A DNA stretch of 64,000 nt from an uncultured Oscillospiraceae bacterium. GTDB taxonomy: Bacteria; Bacillota_A; Clostridia; Oscillospirales; Acutalibacteraceae. Positions within the stretch are counted from its first letter, which is position 1. Each line of letters starts with the position of its first letter. The stretch lies in NCBI GenBank assembly GCA_910587995.1, contig CAJUNS010000005.1:20697-84696 (forward strand), in the 5' to 3' direction. A program made the position numbers and the translations under genes. This document shows positions 50,118 through 58,907 of the stretch, one piece after another. The notes beneath the pieces were generated by a model. It ran no database searches. It was given only the letters and a program-made list of their open reading frames with translations, and was not told where the DNA came from.

Positions 50118-51473
50118 ATGATGGTTACAATATCTGGTGTGGAGAAGGGCAGCCGGGCTCAGCGGGCCGGGGTGCGGCCGGGAGATGTGCTGGTGAGCAT
50201 GAACGGCCGCGGCATTCGGGACGTGCTGGACTACCGCTTTTTTGAGACGGAGCGAGAGCTGCGGCTGGAGCTGCTCCGGGCCGGGGAACCCTACACGGTG
50301 GAGCTGGTCAAGCCGCGGTATGCCAGCCTGGGCCTGGAATTTGACAGCTACCTAATGGACCGGCAGCGCTCCTGCCGGAACAACTGCGTGTTCTGCTTCA
50401 TCGACCAGCTGCCCAAGGGCATGCGGGAAACCCTCTACTTTAAGGACGATGACGACCGGCTCAGCTTCCTCTTCGGCAACTATATCACCCTGACCAACAT
50501 TGACGATGCGGAGATTGACCGCATTTTGGAGATGCACATCAGCCCCATCAATATTTCTGTTCACACTATGGACCCAGAGCTGCGGTGCAAAATGATGAAC
50601 AACCGCTTTGCCGGGGAATCCCTGCGCCACCTCTACCGGCTGGCCCAGGGCGGGGCGCGGCTCAACTGCCAGATCGTCCTGTGTCCCGGCCTCAACGATG
50701 GCGCGGCTCTGGAGCACTCCCTCTCTGCCCTGTGCCAGCTGGGGGAGGCTCTGCAAAGCGTGGCCTGCGTGCCTGTGGGGCTCACCCGCTACCGGGAGGG
50801 ACTGTACCCCTTAACCCCCTTTGACCGGGATTCCGCCCAAAAGGCGCTGGCTGTTATTGAAGGCTGGGGGGACAAAATGAAGGCGGACGCCGGAGCCCGG
50901 AAGGTGTTTGCCTCGGACGAGCTGTACCTGCTGGCAGGCCGGGAGCTGCCCCCAGTGGAGTTTTACGAGGATTTCCCCCAAATTGAAAACGGGGTGGGCA
51001 TGCTGCGGGACCTGGAAGAGGGCTTCCTCTGGGCGCTGGAAGATATGGAGCCCTTTGCCGGACAGCGGCGGGTGGTCATTCCCACCGGGGAGTGCGGCTT
51101 CGAATTTCTGAATAAAATGCTTGACGGGCTGCGGAAGAAATGTGATAATATAAGGATAGACCTGATTCCGGTGCGCAACCATTTTTTCGGCGGCACAGTC
51201 AATGTCACCGGGCTGCTGACCGGCCAGGACATCTGCGCCCAGCTGGCGGACCGTCCTTTGGGCGGCGAGCTGCTGATTGCCGGGAATATGCTGAGAGCTG
51301 GGGAGGATATTTTCCTGGACGATATGACGCTGGAAGAGCTGAGCCGCAGGCTGGGCCTGCCCGCCCGCCGGGTAGGCGGCAGCGGCGAGGATTTGCTGTG
51401 CGCCATTCTGGGCCGGGAGCAGCCAGCCCATACCGGGTACAACCCCTATGAGGGGAGCTGGGAGCACCGGTAA
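50118..51473 (+). CDS. PDZ-radical SAM protein with DUF512 domain
   Basis: 451 residues. A short PDZ-like front (GVEKGSRAQRAGVRPGDVLVSMNGR), a radical SAM-type cysteine motif CRNNCVFCF, and a carboxy-terminal DUF512 region (VVIPTGECGFEFL, NHFFGGTVNVTGLLTGQDI). The family is widespread in Clostridia and cyanobacteria, function unknown. GAGGTG stands upstream; the start may be 50118 or the ATG three bases later. It is followed by der, as in many Clostridia. Confidence 0.92.
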   Translation: MMVTISGVEKGSRAQRAGVRPGDVLVSMNGRGIRDVLDYRFFETERELRLELLRAGEPYTVELVKPRYASLGLEFDSYLMDRQRSCRNNCVFCFIDQLPKGMRETLYFKDDDDRLSFLFGNYITLTNIDDAEIDRILEMHISPINISVHTMDPELRCKMMNNRFAGESLRHLYRLAQGGARLNCQIVLCPGLNDGAALEHSLSALCQLGEALQSVACVPVGLTRYREGLYPLTPFDRDSAQKALAVIEGWGDKMKADAGARKVFASDELYLLAGRELPPVEFYEDFPQIENGVGMLRDLEEGFLWALEDMEPFAGQRRVVIPTGECGFEFLNKMLDGLRKKCDNIRIDLIPVRNHFFGGTVNVTGLLTGQDICAQLADRPLGGELLIAGNMLRAGEDIFLDDMTLEELSRRLGLPARRVGGSGEDLLCAILGREQPAHTGYNPYEGSWEHR

Positions 51474-51653
51474 CCCCCGCCTCTCTAAAATTTCCCCGCA
51501 GGCCGCCGCTGCCAGCCAACCGTAAAAGTTTTTGAAGATTCTTAAGAAACTTTTTTCAAAAAGATTCTTAAGCACCGCGCGAGGCGAGGGCTTCAATGGA
51601 GACCGTTCCGAGCCGGAAAGCGGGAAAGAGCCTCGCGGTTTTGAGGAGGAGCC
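51474..51653 (+). other. Leader of der with A/T inverted repeats
   Basis: AAAAGTTT...AAACTTTTTT (51526-51558 area) can fold, and GATTCTTAAG occurs twice (51536 and 51563 areas). Nearer der, CGCGAGGC (51578 area) and GCCTCGCG (51631 area) can pair and end just before the GAGGAGGAG site, which would be compatible with control of der translation. Confidence 0.4.
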
Positions 51654-52979
51654 ATGAAACCAATTGTAGCCATAGTGGGCCGGCCCAATGTGGGCAAGTC
51701 CACCTTATTCAACAAAATTGTGGGGCGGCGGCTGTCCATTGTGGAGGACACCCCCGGCGTGACCCGGGACCGGATTTTCGGGGACGGGGAATGGTGCGGC
51801 CGGACCTTCTCCCTGGTGGATACCGGGGGCCTGGAGCCCGCCTCGAAGGATGTTCTGCTCAGCCAAATGCGGGAGCAGGTGCAAATTGCCATTGACTCGG
51901 CCAGCGCCATTATTTTCGTCACGGACCTGCGTTCCGGGGTTACCGCCACAGACCAGGAGGTGGCCCAGCTGCTGCAAAAAAGCGGCCGCCCGGTGGTGCT
52001 GTGCGTGAACAAATGCGACAGCGTGGGCGAGCCCCCCGCGGAGTTTTACGAGTTCTATAACCTGGGCCTGGGGGACCCGGTGATGGTATCCTCGGTCCAC
52101 GGCCACGGCACCGGCGACCTGCTGGACCGGGTGCTGGAAAGCCTGCCCCAAGGGGAGGAAGAGGAGCCCGAAGGCGAGGTCATTAAGGTGGCTGTCATCG
52201 GCAAGCCCAATGTGGGCAAGTCCTCTTTGGTGAACCGGGTGGCCGGGGAGAACCGGTGCATCGTCTCGGACATGGCCGGAACCACCCGGGACGCGGTGGA
52301 TATGACCATCGAAAACCCACACGGAACCTTTACCTTCATCGACACAGCGGGGCTGCGGAAAAAGTCCAAGGTCGAGGACTCCATTGAGTACTACAGCAAT
52401 CTCCGGGCCGAAATGGCCGTGGAGCGGGCGGACGTGTGCCTTATTCTCATTGACGGCACCGTGGGCTTTACGGAGCAGGACAGCAAGGTGGCGGGCATTG
52501 CCCATGAGGCGGGCAAGGGCTGCATCGTCTGCGTCAACAAATGGGACGCGGTGGAAAAAGACGGGAAAACCATGGACCAGATGCGCCTGAAGCTGGCGGA
52601 GGATTTCTCTTTTATGAGCTACGCGCCCATTATTTTCATCTCCGCCAAAACCGGCCAGCGGCTGGACCGGATGTTTGAGCTCATTAAGCTGGCGGCCATG
52701 AGCAACGCCATGCGGGTGACCACCGGCGCCCTAAACGATGTGCTGGCCCAGGCTACGGCCCGGGTGCAGCCTCCCACGGACAAGGGCCGCAGACTGAAAA
52801 TTTACTACATGACCCAGGCCTCGACCAAGCCGCCCACCTTTGTGTGCTTTGTCAATGACCACGAGCTGTTCCACTTTTCCTACCAGCGGTACATCGTCAA
52901 CCGGATTCGGGAGACCTTTGGCCTGGACTGCACCCCGGTGCGGCTGATGATTCGGGACAAAAAGAGCGAAAAAGACTAG
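51654..52979 (+). CDS. der: Ribosome-assembly GTPase Der (EngA)
   Basis: 441 residues with the characteristic two GTPase domains in tandem: first GRPNVGKST, DTGGLE, NKCD; second GKPNVGKSS, DTAGLRKKSK, NKWD, then a KH-like RNA-binding domain ending RLMIRDKKSEKD. Needed for 50S subunit maturation. Followed by plsY after 11 bases. Confidence 0.98.
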   Translation: MKPIVAIVGRPNVGKSTLFNKIVGRRLSIVEDTPGVTRDRIFGDGEWCGRTFSLVDTGGLEPASKDVLLSQMREQVQIAIDSASAIIFVTDLRSGVTATDQEVAQLLQKSGRPVVLCVNKCDSVGEPPAEFYEFYNLGLGDPVMVSSVHGHGTGDLLDRVLESLPQGEEEEPEGEVIKVAVIGKPNVGKSSLVNRVAGENRCIVSDMAGTTRDAVDMTIENPHGTFTFIDTAGLRKKSKVEDSIEYYSNLRAEMAVERADVCLILIDGTVGFTEQDSKVAGIAHEAGKGCIVCVNKWDAVEKDGKTMDQMRLKLAEDFSFMSYAPIIFISAKTGQRLDRMFELIKLAAMSNAMRVTTGALNDVLAQATARVQPPTDKGRRLKIYYMTQASTKPPTFVCFVNDHELFHFSYQRYIVNRIRETFGLDCTPVRLMIRDKKSEKD

Positions 52980-52990
52980 GGGGAAGGCAT

Positions 52991-53692
52991 ATGTCAAGGC
53001 AGGCGGTTTTGTGCATGGGATTGGTTCTATCGGTTATCGCGGGCTATCTGCTGGGAGGAATCAACTGGGCCATCATCCTCACCAAGCTCTACCAGCGCAA
53101 GGACATCCGGGACCAGGGCAGCGGCAACGCGGGCATGACCAACGTGCTGCGCAGTGTGGGGAAGCTTCCGGCCCTGCTGACCTTTGTGGGGGACTTTTTA
53201 AAAAGCGTGGCTGCGGTGCTGTTCAGCCAGCTGATTCTCCATGGGCTGTTCCTGGCCCTGCTGGATGTCTCCCCGGCCGGGGAGTTCCTCTGGGCGGCCC
53301 GCTGCTTAGCGGGAGCGGCCAGCGTGGTGGGCCACATTTTCCCCCTCTACTACGGCTTCCGGGGCGGCAAAGGGATTGTCTCCGCCGCCGCCATGGTGGC
53401 CCTTACCGACTGGCGGGTGTTTCTGGCGGTGATTGCCACCTTTGGGCTGGTGTTTTTGTGGAAGAAGATTATCTCCCTGGCTTCCGTCACCAGCGCGGCG
53501 CTGTACCCTGTGTATGTGTTCCTGTTCGCGTTTTTCCTGGATTATCTCCAGCACAGCCGCACTCTGAGCCATGCGCTCTTTGCCACTGGGGTTTCGCTGT
53601 TTGTGGGCGGGCTGGTGCTGTTTAAGCACCGGGCCAACATCGGCAGGCTTTTGCGGGGCGAGGAGAAGCCCATTGTCAAAAGCAAGAAGTGA
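52991..53692 (+). CDS. plsY: Acyl-phosphate:glycerol-3-phosphate acyltransferase PlsY
   Basis: 233 residues, about six membrane spans. The three conserved PlsY loops are GSGNAGMTN, GHIFPLYYGFRGGKG and KHRANIGRLLRGEE. Makes lysophosphatidic acid in phospholipid synthesis, in the membrane. Co-transcribed with der. Confidence 0.97.
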   Translation: MSRQAVLCMGLVLSVIAGYLLGGINWAIILTKLYQRKDIRDQGSGNAGMTNVLRSVGKLPALLTFVGDFLKSVAAVLFSQLILHGLFLALLDVSPAGEFLWAARCLAGAASVVGHIFPLYYGFRGGKGIVSAAAMVALTDWRVFLAVIATFGLVFLWKKIISLASVTSAALYPVYVFLFAFFLDYLQHSRTLSHALFATGVSLFVGGLVLFKHRANIGRLLRGEEKPIVKSKK

Positions 53693-53734
53693 AAAGTTAA
53701 TAAAAAATTTACATTTTTGCCCTCTTTGCCGTGA

Positions 53735-53740
53735 TATAAT
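53735..53740 (+). promoter_or_regulatory. Extended -10 promoter of the double Nudix gene
   Basis: TGATATAAT, an extended -10 (TATAAT at 53735-53740), about 100 bases before the Nudix start; no good -35 at the standard distance. Confidence 0.5.
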
Positions 53741-53838
53741 GAGAGTCCATCTCAAAACAGGGGTGTATCGTAAACGCACTTGTTGGCCCCACATCGCGTT
53801 TGGACACTCGCTGAAACACCAGCAAGGAGGGTTTTGCT

Positions 53839-54819
53839 ATGGATTGTTCTTTTTTATCGCCCGAGGGCCGCTTCAACCTCCGGGTGGGGGCGGTCATTGT
53901 GCGCAATGGCAGGCTTTTGGGCGTCCACGACCAGGAGGATGGCGGCGGGTTCCACTACCTGCCCGGGGGCCGGGTGCGCCTGCATGAAACCCTGGAAGAG
54001 GCCCTGCTCCGGGAGATCTGGGAAGAACTGGGCGTCAAGGCCCGGGTGCTCCGCCCGCTGTGGCTGTGGGAGGGCCTCTTCCCCCAGGACCAGCCTCCCC
54101 ACCACGGGCTGGAGCTGTTCTTTTTGACGGAGCTGGACTGGGAAGCCCTGCCCAGCCTCACCGGTCCCTTTTCCCTGCTGGATTCAGACGGGCGGCGGCA
54201 TTTTTACAGCTGGCTGGCTTTAGGGGACTCCCCAGATTACATATACCCGAACTTTGTCCAGCAAAGCTTCCCCCACCTGCCGGAAACCCTAACCTTTGCC
54301 AGCACCCGCAAAGGAGAGGCCGCCCTGGGGCCGGACTGCAAGTTCTGGTCAGATCAGGGGCTGTTCAATTTCCGGGTAGCCGGGGTCTTTGTACACCAGG
54401 GAAAGCTTCTGGCCATGAAGGAGGACAACATCGCCCACTATTACCTGCCCGGGGGCCGGGTGCGCCTACACGAAACCATGGAAGAGGCCCTGTGCCGGGA
54501 GGTCAGGGAGGAGCTGGGCGCCACCGCAAAAATTCACAGGCCCTTGTGGATTTGCGAGAGCTTTTTTGTGCTGAACCACAGGCGGGTTCATGAAATCGCC
54601 CTGTACTTTTTGGCCTCCCTGGACTGGCAATCTCTGCCAAGCCTGGGGGAGGGCTTTGTCCTGGCCGACACGGACGGGGACGAGCATTTCTTCACCTGGC
54701 TGAGTCCGGAGGAAGTGCGCCAGAACCCCATTTACCCGCTTATTCTGCCGGAAAGCTTCCCCCAGCTGCCGGAGCGCCCGGCCTTAGTGACGGACACCAG
54801 GGACCGGATTTCTCCGTGA
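53839..54819 (+). CDS. Double Nudix-domain hydrolase
   Basis: 326 residues containing two complete Nudix domains in one chain. Both Nudix boxes are intact: GGRVRLHETLEEALLREIWEELG (about 47-69) and GGRVRLHETMEEALCREVREELG (about 211-233). The two halves also share the start (FNLRVGAVIVRNGRLLGVHD / FNFRVAGVFVHQGKLLAMKE) and end (FPHLPE / FPQLPE), so the gene arose by internal duplication. Substrate unknown; Nudix enzymes hydrolyse nucleoside diphosphate derivatives. GGAGG upstream. Confidence 0.92.
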   Translation: MDCSFLSPEGRFNLRVGAVIVRNGRLLGVHDQEDGGGFHYLPGGRVRLHETLEEALLREIWEELGVKARVLRPLWLWEGLFPQDQPPHHGLELFFLTELDWEALPSLTGPFSLLDSDGRRHFYSWLALGDSPDYIYPNFVQQSFPHLPETLTFASTRKGEAALGPDCKFWSDQGLFNFRVAGVFVHQGKLLAMKEDNIAHYYLPGGRVRLHETMEEALCREVREELGATAKIHRPLWICESFFVLNHRRVHEIALYFLASLDWQSLPSLGEGFVLADTDGDEHFFTWLSPEEVRQNPIYPLILPESFPQLPERPALVTDTRDRISP

Positions 54820-54868
54820 AATAAGTTGACATAATTTTGTTCTTCTGCCGCTTATTGCCGGGAAGCCA

Positions 54869-54897
54869 TTGACTTTTTTGCCCAGATGTATTATTAT
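54869..54897 (+). promoter_or_regulatory. Promoter of murA
   Basis: TTGACT (54869-54874), 17-base spacer, TATTAT (54892-54897). A short hairpin (CGGCC/GGCCG) ending in TTTT lies between this promoter and the ribosome binding site. Confidence 0.65.
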
Positions 54898-54966
54898 AGC
54901 AGTTAGCTCCCATACTATGAGAAGAACAAAACCCGGCCTTTGCGGGCCGTTTTAGGAAGTGGAAAT

Positions 54967-56259
54967 ATGGATAAATACGTGATCCGCGGAGGCCGCCGGC
55001 TGTGCGGCGAGGTCAACATCAGCGGGGCCAAAAACGCCGCCGTGGCCATTCTGCCCGCCGTAATTTTGGCAGATTCCCCCTGCCGCATTGAAAATCTGCC
55101 CGATATTTCCGACGTAAAAGACGCCGCCAAGATCCTCCGGGAACTGGGTGCTGTGGTGGAATCTCCCGACCCCCACACCATGGTGATCGACCCCAGGCCC
55201 ATTGAGGGCCACATGGTCCGCACCGAGGAGGCCCGGGGCATGCGGGGCTCCTACTATTTTATCGGCGCTCTGCTGGGCCGCTTCCGCCGGGCGCTGGTCC
55301 CCATGCCCGGCGGCTGCAACTTCGGCGTGCGCCCCATTGACCAGCATCTCAAAGGCTTTGAGGCCCTGGGCTGCCAGCACAGCTTGGACAATGGCGGCAT
55401 GATCTCGGTTTCCGCCCCCAACGACCTGTTCGGGGCCCATGTCTACCTGGACGTGGTCTCCGTGGGCGCGACCATGAACACCATGCTCACCGCGGTCAAG
55501 GCCCGGGGCGTAACGGTTATTGAGAACGCCGCCCGGGAGCCCCATGTGGTGGACCTGGCCAACTTTTTAAACACCATGGGCGCGGACGTTCGCGGCGCGG
55601 GCACGGACACCATTAAAATTCACGGGGTTCAGCAGCTACGGGGAGCCGCTTACGGCATTATTCCCGACCAGATTGAGGCCGGCACCTACATGCTGGCCGC
55701 CGCCGCCACCCGAGGGGACATCACCGTGAAAAACGTGACCCCCAAGCACTTGGAATCCATTTCCGCCAAGCTGGAGGAAATGGGCGTTACCGTGGAGGAG
55801 GGCGACGACACGGTGCGGGTCACCTGCGACCGGCAGCTGCGCAAGTGCAATGTGAAAACCCAGCCCCATCCGGGCTTCCCCACGGACATGCAGCCCCAGA
55901 TTACCACCCTGCTGACCATGGCCGGGGGCATGAGCATGGTGACGGAGAACATTTACAGCGGCGGCCGCTTTAAATATGTGGACGAGCTGCGGAACATGGG
56001 CGCGCAGATCACCGTGGAGGGCAGCTTGGCCGTGGTGGAGGGCGTAACCCAGCTGAAGGGCGCGCCGGTGCGGGCTTTGGACCTGCGGGCGGGCGTGGCC
56101 ATGATTTTGGCCGGGCTTATGGCCAGCGGCACCACTCAGGTGGAAAATATCCAGTTTATTGAGCGCGGATATGAGAACATTGTAGAAAAGCTGGCTGGCT
56201 TGGGCGCGGACATCCGCTATCAGTCCGAGCCGGAACGGGTGCTGTATCATGTAAGCTGA
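54967..56259 (+). CDS. murA: UDP-N-acetylglucosamine 1-carboxyvinyltransferase
   Basis: 430 residues. Catalytic Cys117 lies in PMPGGCNFGVRPIDQH; Lys22-Asn23 in SGAKNAAV and the DLRAGVAMILAGLMASG and IERGYENIVEKLAGLGADI ends are the standard MurA landmarks. First committed step of peptidoglycan synthesis (target of fosfomycin). AGGAAG stands seven bases before the ATG at 54967. Confidence 0.97.
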   Translation: MDKYVIRGGRRLCGEVNISGAKNAAVAILPAVILADSPCRIENLPDISDVKDAAKILRELGAVVESPDPHTMVIDPRPIEGHMVRTEEARGMRGSYYFIGALLGRFRRALVPMPGGCNFGVRPIDQHLKGFEALGCQHSLDNGGMISVSAPNDLFGAHVYLDVVSVGATMNTMLTAVKARGVTVIENAAREPHVVDLANFLNTMGADVRGAGTDTIKIHGVQQLRGAAYGIIPDQIEAGTYMLAAAATRGDITVKNVTPKHLESISAKLEEMGVTVEEGDDTVRVTCDRQLRKCNVKTQPHPGFPTDMQPQITTLLTMAGGMSMVTENIYSGGRFKYVDELRNMGAQITVEGSLAVVEGVTQLKGAPVRALDLRAGVAMILAGLMASGTTQVENIQFIERGYENIVEKLAGLGADIRYQSEPERVLYHVS

Positions 56260-56279
56260 ACATGGAATGAAAAAACAGG

Positions 56280-56310
56280 TGGATCCCCCCAGGCGGCGGG
56301 GATCCATTTT
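56280..56310 (+). terminator. Terminator-like hairpin after murA
   Basis: TGGATCCCC (56280-56288) and GGGGATCCA (56298-56306) followed by TTTT. It sits just 15 bases before the next start, so it may only partly stop transcription. Confidence 0.65.
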
Positions 56311-56324
56311 GGAGGCGTTGGACT

Positions 56325-57107
56325 ATGGCAAGGCTTTGCCCGCTGTTCTCAGGCAGCGGAGGGAACAGCTACTATATCGGCTCCCGCAGCCAAGGCGTAC
56401 TCATTGACGCGGGCCCTTCCTGCCGCCGGGTAGAGGGCATGCTGCGCCTATGCGGGGTGGAGCCCCAGGCGGTCCAGGCGGTTTTGGTAACCCATGAGCA
56501 CACAGACCATGTGGGGGGCGTGCGGGTGCTGGCCCGCAAGTACGATTTGCCGGTCTACGGCACGCCGGGCACCTTGGACGCTATCTCCAGCCAGCTGGCC
56601 GGGGTGGAGCTCATCGACATAACCGGCGGCGCGGAGCTGGCGGGCATGCGGGTGGAGCCCTTCCCCATCTCCCACGACTGCGCCCAGCCGGTGGGCTACC
56701 GGGTGAAGACCGGAGACGGGCGGAAGTTCTGTCTGGCCACAGACCTGGGCTACCTCTCCGAGCCGGTGAAAGAGGCCCTGCTGGGCTGCGACGCGGTGGT
56801 GCTGGAATCCAACCACGATGTAGAGATGCTGCGCACGGGCCCCTACCATCCCCAGCTAAAGCGGCGCATTTTGTCCAGCCACGGGCATTTGTCCAATGAC
56901 GCCTGCGCGGGGATTTTGCCCACTCTGGTCCAGTCCGGGGTGCGGCGGTTTGTGCTGGGCCATTTAAGCGATACCAACAACACGCCGGAACGGGCTCTGG
57001 AAGCCAGCCTGGCGGCATTGACCCAGGCGGGGTATGTGCGGGACGTGGACTACCTGCTGGAAACCGCCCCGGTGGAAAACAGCCAGGGCAATGTGATGAT
57101 TTTCTAG
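56325..57107 (+). CDS. Metallo-beta-lactamase-fold hydrolase, WalJ/YycJ-like
   Basis: 260 residues. Metal-site motif THEHTDHVGG, ISHDCAQPVGYRV, ATDLGYLSEPVKEAL, ESNHDVEML and SSHGHLSNDACAG fit the YycJ/WalJ branch, a likely nuclease acting in DNA repair or wall coordination. It precedes rlmH, as in many Firmicutes. Confidence 0.92.
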   Translation: MARLCPLFSGSGGNSYYIGSRSQGVLIDAGPSCRRVEGMLRLCGVEPQAVQAVLVTHEHTDHVGGVRVLARKYDLPVYGTPGTLDAISSQLAGVELIDITGGAELAGMRVEPFPISHDCAQPVGYRVKTGDGRKFCLATDLGYLSEPVKEALLGCDAVVLESNHDVEMLRTGPYHPQLKRRILSSHGHLSNDACAGILPTLVQSGVRRFVLGHLSDTNNTPERALEASLAALTQAGYVRDVDYLLETAPVENSQGNVMIF

Positions 57108-57152
57108 TTAGATACATACAACACGGGCGGATGAAATAGAAGGAGGCGGACC

Positions 57153-57623
57153 ATGCTTTCGGTGCGGATCGTCTGTGTGGGCCGGCTGAAAGAGGCCTAT
57201 TGGCGGGGCGCGGTGGCGGAGTACGAAAAGCGGCTGGGCCCCTTGTGCAAGTTTCAAATTCTCGAGCTCCCCGAGGCGCGGTTGAGCCAGAACCCAACCG
57301 CCGGAGAGATTGCCGGAGCCCTGGACAAGGAGGCGGAGCTGATTCTCCCCAAACTAGCCGGCCAGGCGCTGCCCCTGTGCGTGGAGGGCCGGGCGGTAAG
57401 CTCGGAAGAGCTGGCCGGACTTTTGGACCAAGCCATGCAGTCGCCCGGAGCGGTGAGCTTTGTCATCGGCAGCTCCTATGGCTTGGCCCAGCGGGTGAAA
57501 CAGACCGGCCGGGGAATCTCCCTTTCGGCCATGACCTTCCCCCACCAGCTGGCACGGGTGATGCTGTGCGAGCAGGTGTACCGGGCCCTGCAGATTCTTC
57601 GGGGAGCGCCCTACCACAAGTAG
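57153..57623 (+). CDS. rlmH: 23S rRNA (pseudouridine-1915-N3)-methyltransferase RlmH
   Basis: 156 residues, an alpha/beta-knot methyltransferase: VGRLKEAYWRGAVAEYEKRL at the front, VIGSSYGL and SLSAMTFPHQLARVMLCEQVYRALQILRGAPYHK, the canonical RlmH end. AGGAGGCGG upstream. Confidence 0.97.
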   Translation: MLSVRIVCVGRLKEAYWRGAVAEYEKRLGPLCKFQILELPEARLSQNPTAGEIAGALDKEAELILPKLAGQALPLCVEGRAVSSEELAGLLDQAMQSPGAVSFVIGSSYGLAQRVKQTGRGISLSAMTFPHQLARVMLCEQVYRALQILRGAPYHK

Positions 57624-57704
57624 GGCGGCTTTTGCTACGCATGAGGTAGGCGCGGCTAATTGCCGCTGATCTTCATTTTTCCCTTCATAAAGGAGGTCTC
57701 CTGT

Positions 57705-58574
57705 ATGTCCCAGCTCTCTGATCCGGCTTTCGTCCGGGGGCTTTTGGCCCGGCACGATCTGCGGCTGGCCAAATCCATGGGCCAAAATTTCCTCATTAAC
57801 CCCAGCGTCTGCCCCAGAATGGCCCAGGCCTGCGGCGCCGGCCATTGCCGGGGGGTGATTGAGATTGGCCCGGGCATTGGCGTGCTCACCTGGGAGCTGG
57901 CCCAGGCGGCGGAAAAGGTGGTGGCCATTGAGCTGGACCGGCGGCTCTTCCCTGTTTTGGAAGAGACCCTGGCGGACTGCCCCAATGTGGAGCTGGTGCA
58001 GGGGGACGTGCTGAAGCTGGACCTGGCCGCCCTGATTGCGGAGCGCTTTGGGGGCGGGCCGGTGTGCGTGTGCGCCAATCTGCCCTATTACATTACTTCG
58101 CCGGTTATTATGGGGCTTTTAGAAGCCGGGCTTCCCCTGACCGCCATTACGGTAATGGTCCAGAAGGAGGCGGCCCAGCGGCTCTGCGCCCCGCCGGGGG
58201 TGCGGGCCTGCGGAGCGGTCAGCGTCAGCGTGCACTACCACTGCCAGCCCCAGGTGCTCTTCCAGGTGGGCCGGGGAAGCTTTCTGCCGCCGCCCAAGGT
58301 GGACTCCGCCGTGATCCGCCTGGACATGCGGCCCCAGCCCCCCGTTGCGGTGGAAGACCCGGCCCTGCTCTTCCGGACAGCCCGGGGGGCTTTTGCCCAG
58401 CGGCGCAAAACAGCCGCAAACTCCCTCTCGGCCAGCCTGGGCCTGCCCAAACCCCTGGTGGAACAGGCGTTGGCCGGAGCGGGGCTTCCCCCGGCCGCGC
58501 GGGCCGAGCAGCTGACCTTGGAGCAGTTCGCCGCGCTGGCCAATCAACTGGGAAAACAAGAAAGGGTGGAATGA
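57705..58574 (+). CDS. rsmA: 16S rRNA dimethyladenosine transferase RsmA/KsgA
   Basis: 289 residues. SMGQNFLIN, SAM-binding IEIGPGIGVLTWELA, VQGDVLKLD and the catalytic NLPYYITSPV (about 122-131) are all present. Methylates A1518 and A1519. The ATG at 57705 has AAAGGAGG upstream; an in-frame extension to 57660 lacks one. Confidence 0.97.
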   Translation: MSQLSDPAFVRGLLARHDLRLAKSMGQNFLINPSVCPRMAQACGAGHCRGVIEIGPGIGVLTWELAQAAEKVVAIELDRRLFPVLEETLADCPNVELVQGDVLKLDLAALIAERFGGGPVCVCANLPYYITSPVIMGLLEAGLPLTAITVMVQKEAAQRLCAPPGVRACGAVSVSVHYHCQPQVLFQVGRGSFLPPPKVDSAVIRLDMRPQPPVAVEDPALLFRTARGAFAQRRKTAANSLSASLGLPKPLVEQALAGAGLPPAARAEQLTLEQFAALANQLGKQERVE

Positions 58575-58578
58575 AAAC

Positions 58579-58761
58579 ATGACGGATATTGAACGCAGGC
58601 TGTACAAATTTCTGCTTCTTACCGACGCGGCGGCCATTGTGGTAAGCATGGTGGCCGGGCCCTTGCAGCATACGTCCATTGCCATTGGGGCGGCGGCTTC
58701 GGCGTGCCTGGTTTCCCTGTGCCTGATTGGATACGGAATCTATTTTTGGGTCAAGCGGTAG
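58579..58761 (+). CDS. Small two-span membrane protein
   Basis: 60 residues. Two hydrophobic helices (FLLLTDAAAIVVSMVAGP and AAASACLVSLCLIGYGIYFWV) joined by a short loop and framed by basic ends. Starts five bases after rsmA stops, so probably translated with it. No family recognised. Confidence 0.65.
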   Translation: MTDIERRLYKFLLLTDAAAIVVSMVAGPLQHTSIAIGAAASACLVSLCLIGYGIYFWVKR

Positions 58762-58772
58762 CCGGAGCTGGG

Positions 58773-58836
58773 GATTATCTCTGTGTTTCCCCGCCCTACG
58801 GGCGGGGAAACACGAAAAGCTCTCCGAAACGGACAC
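58773..58836 (-). repeat. Palindromic intergenic repeat, copy F (truncated)
   Basis: Core GTTTCCCCGCCC TAC GGGCGGGGAAAC and right arm CTCTCCGAAACGGACAC; the left arm is shortened and rearranged compared with copy D. Confidence 0.85.
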
Positions 58837-58907
58837 TCCCCGGGGCTGGCCTCCGGGCTGCTTTTGCGCACATTGCGCGGTAATATTATTATTGTATGGA
58901 GGTACTC

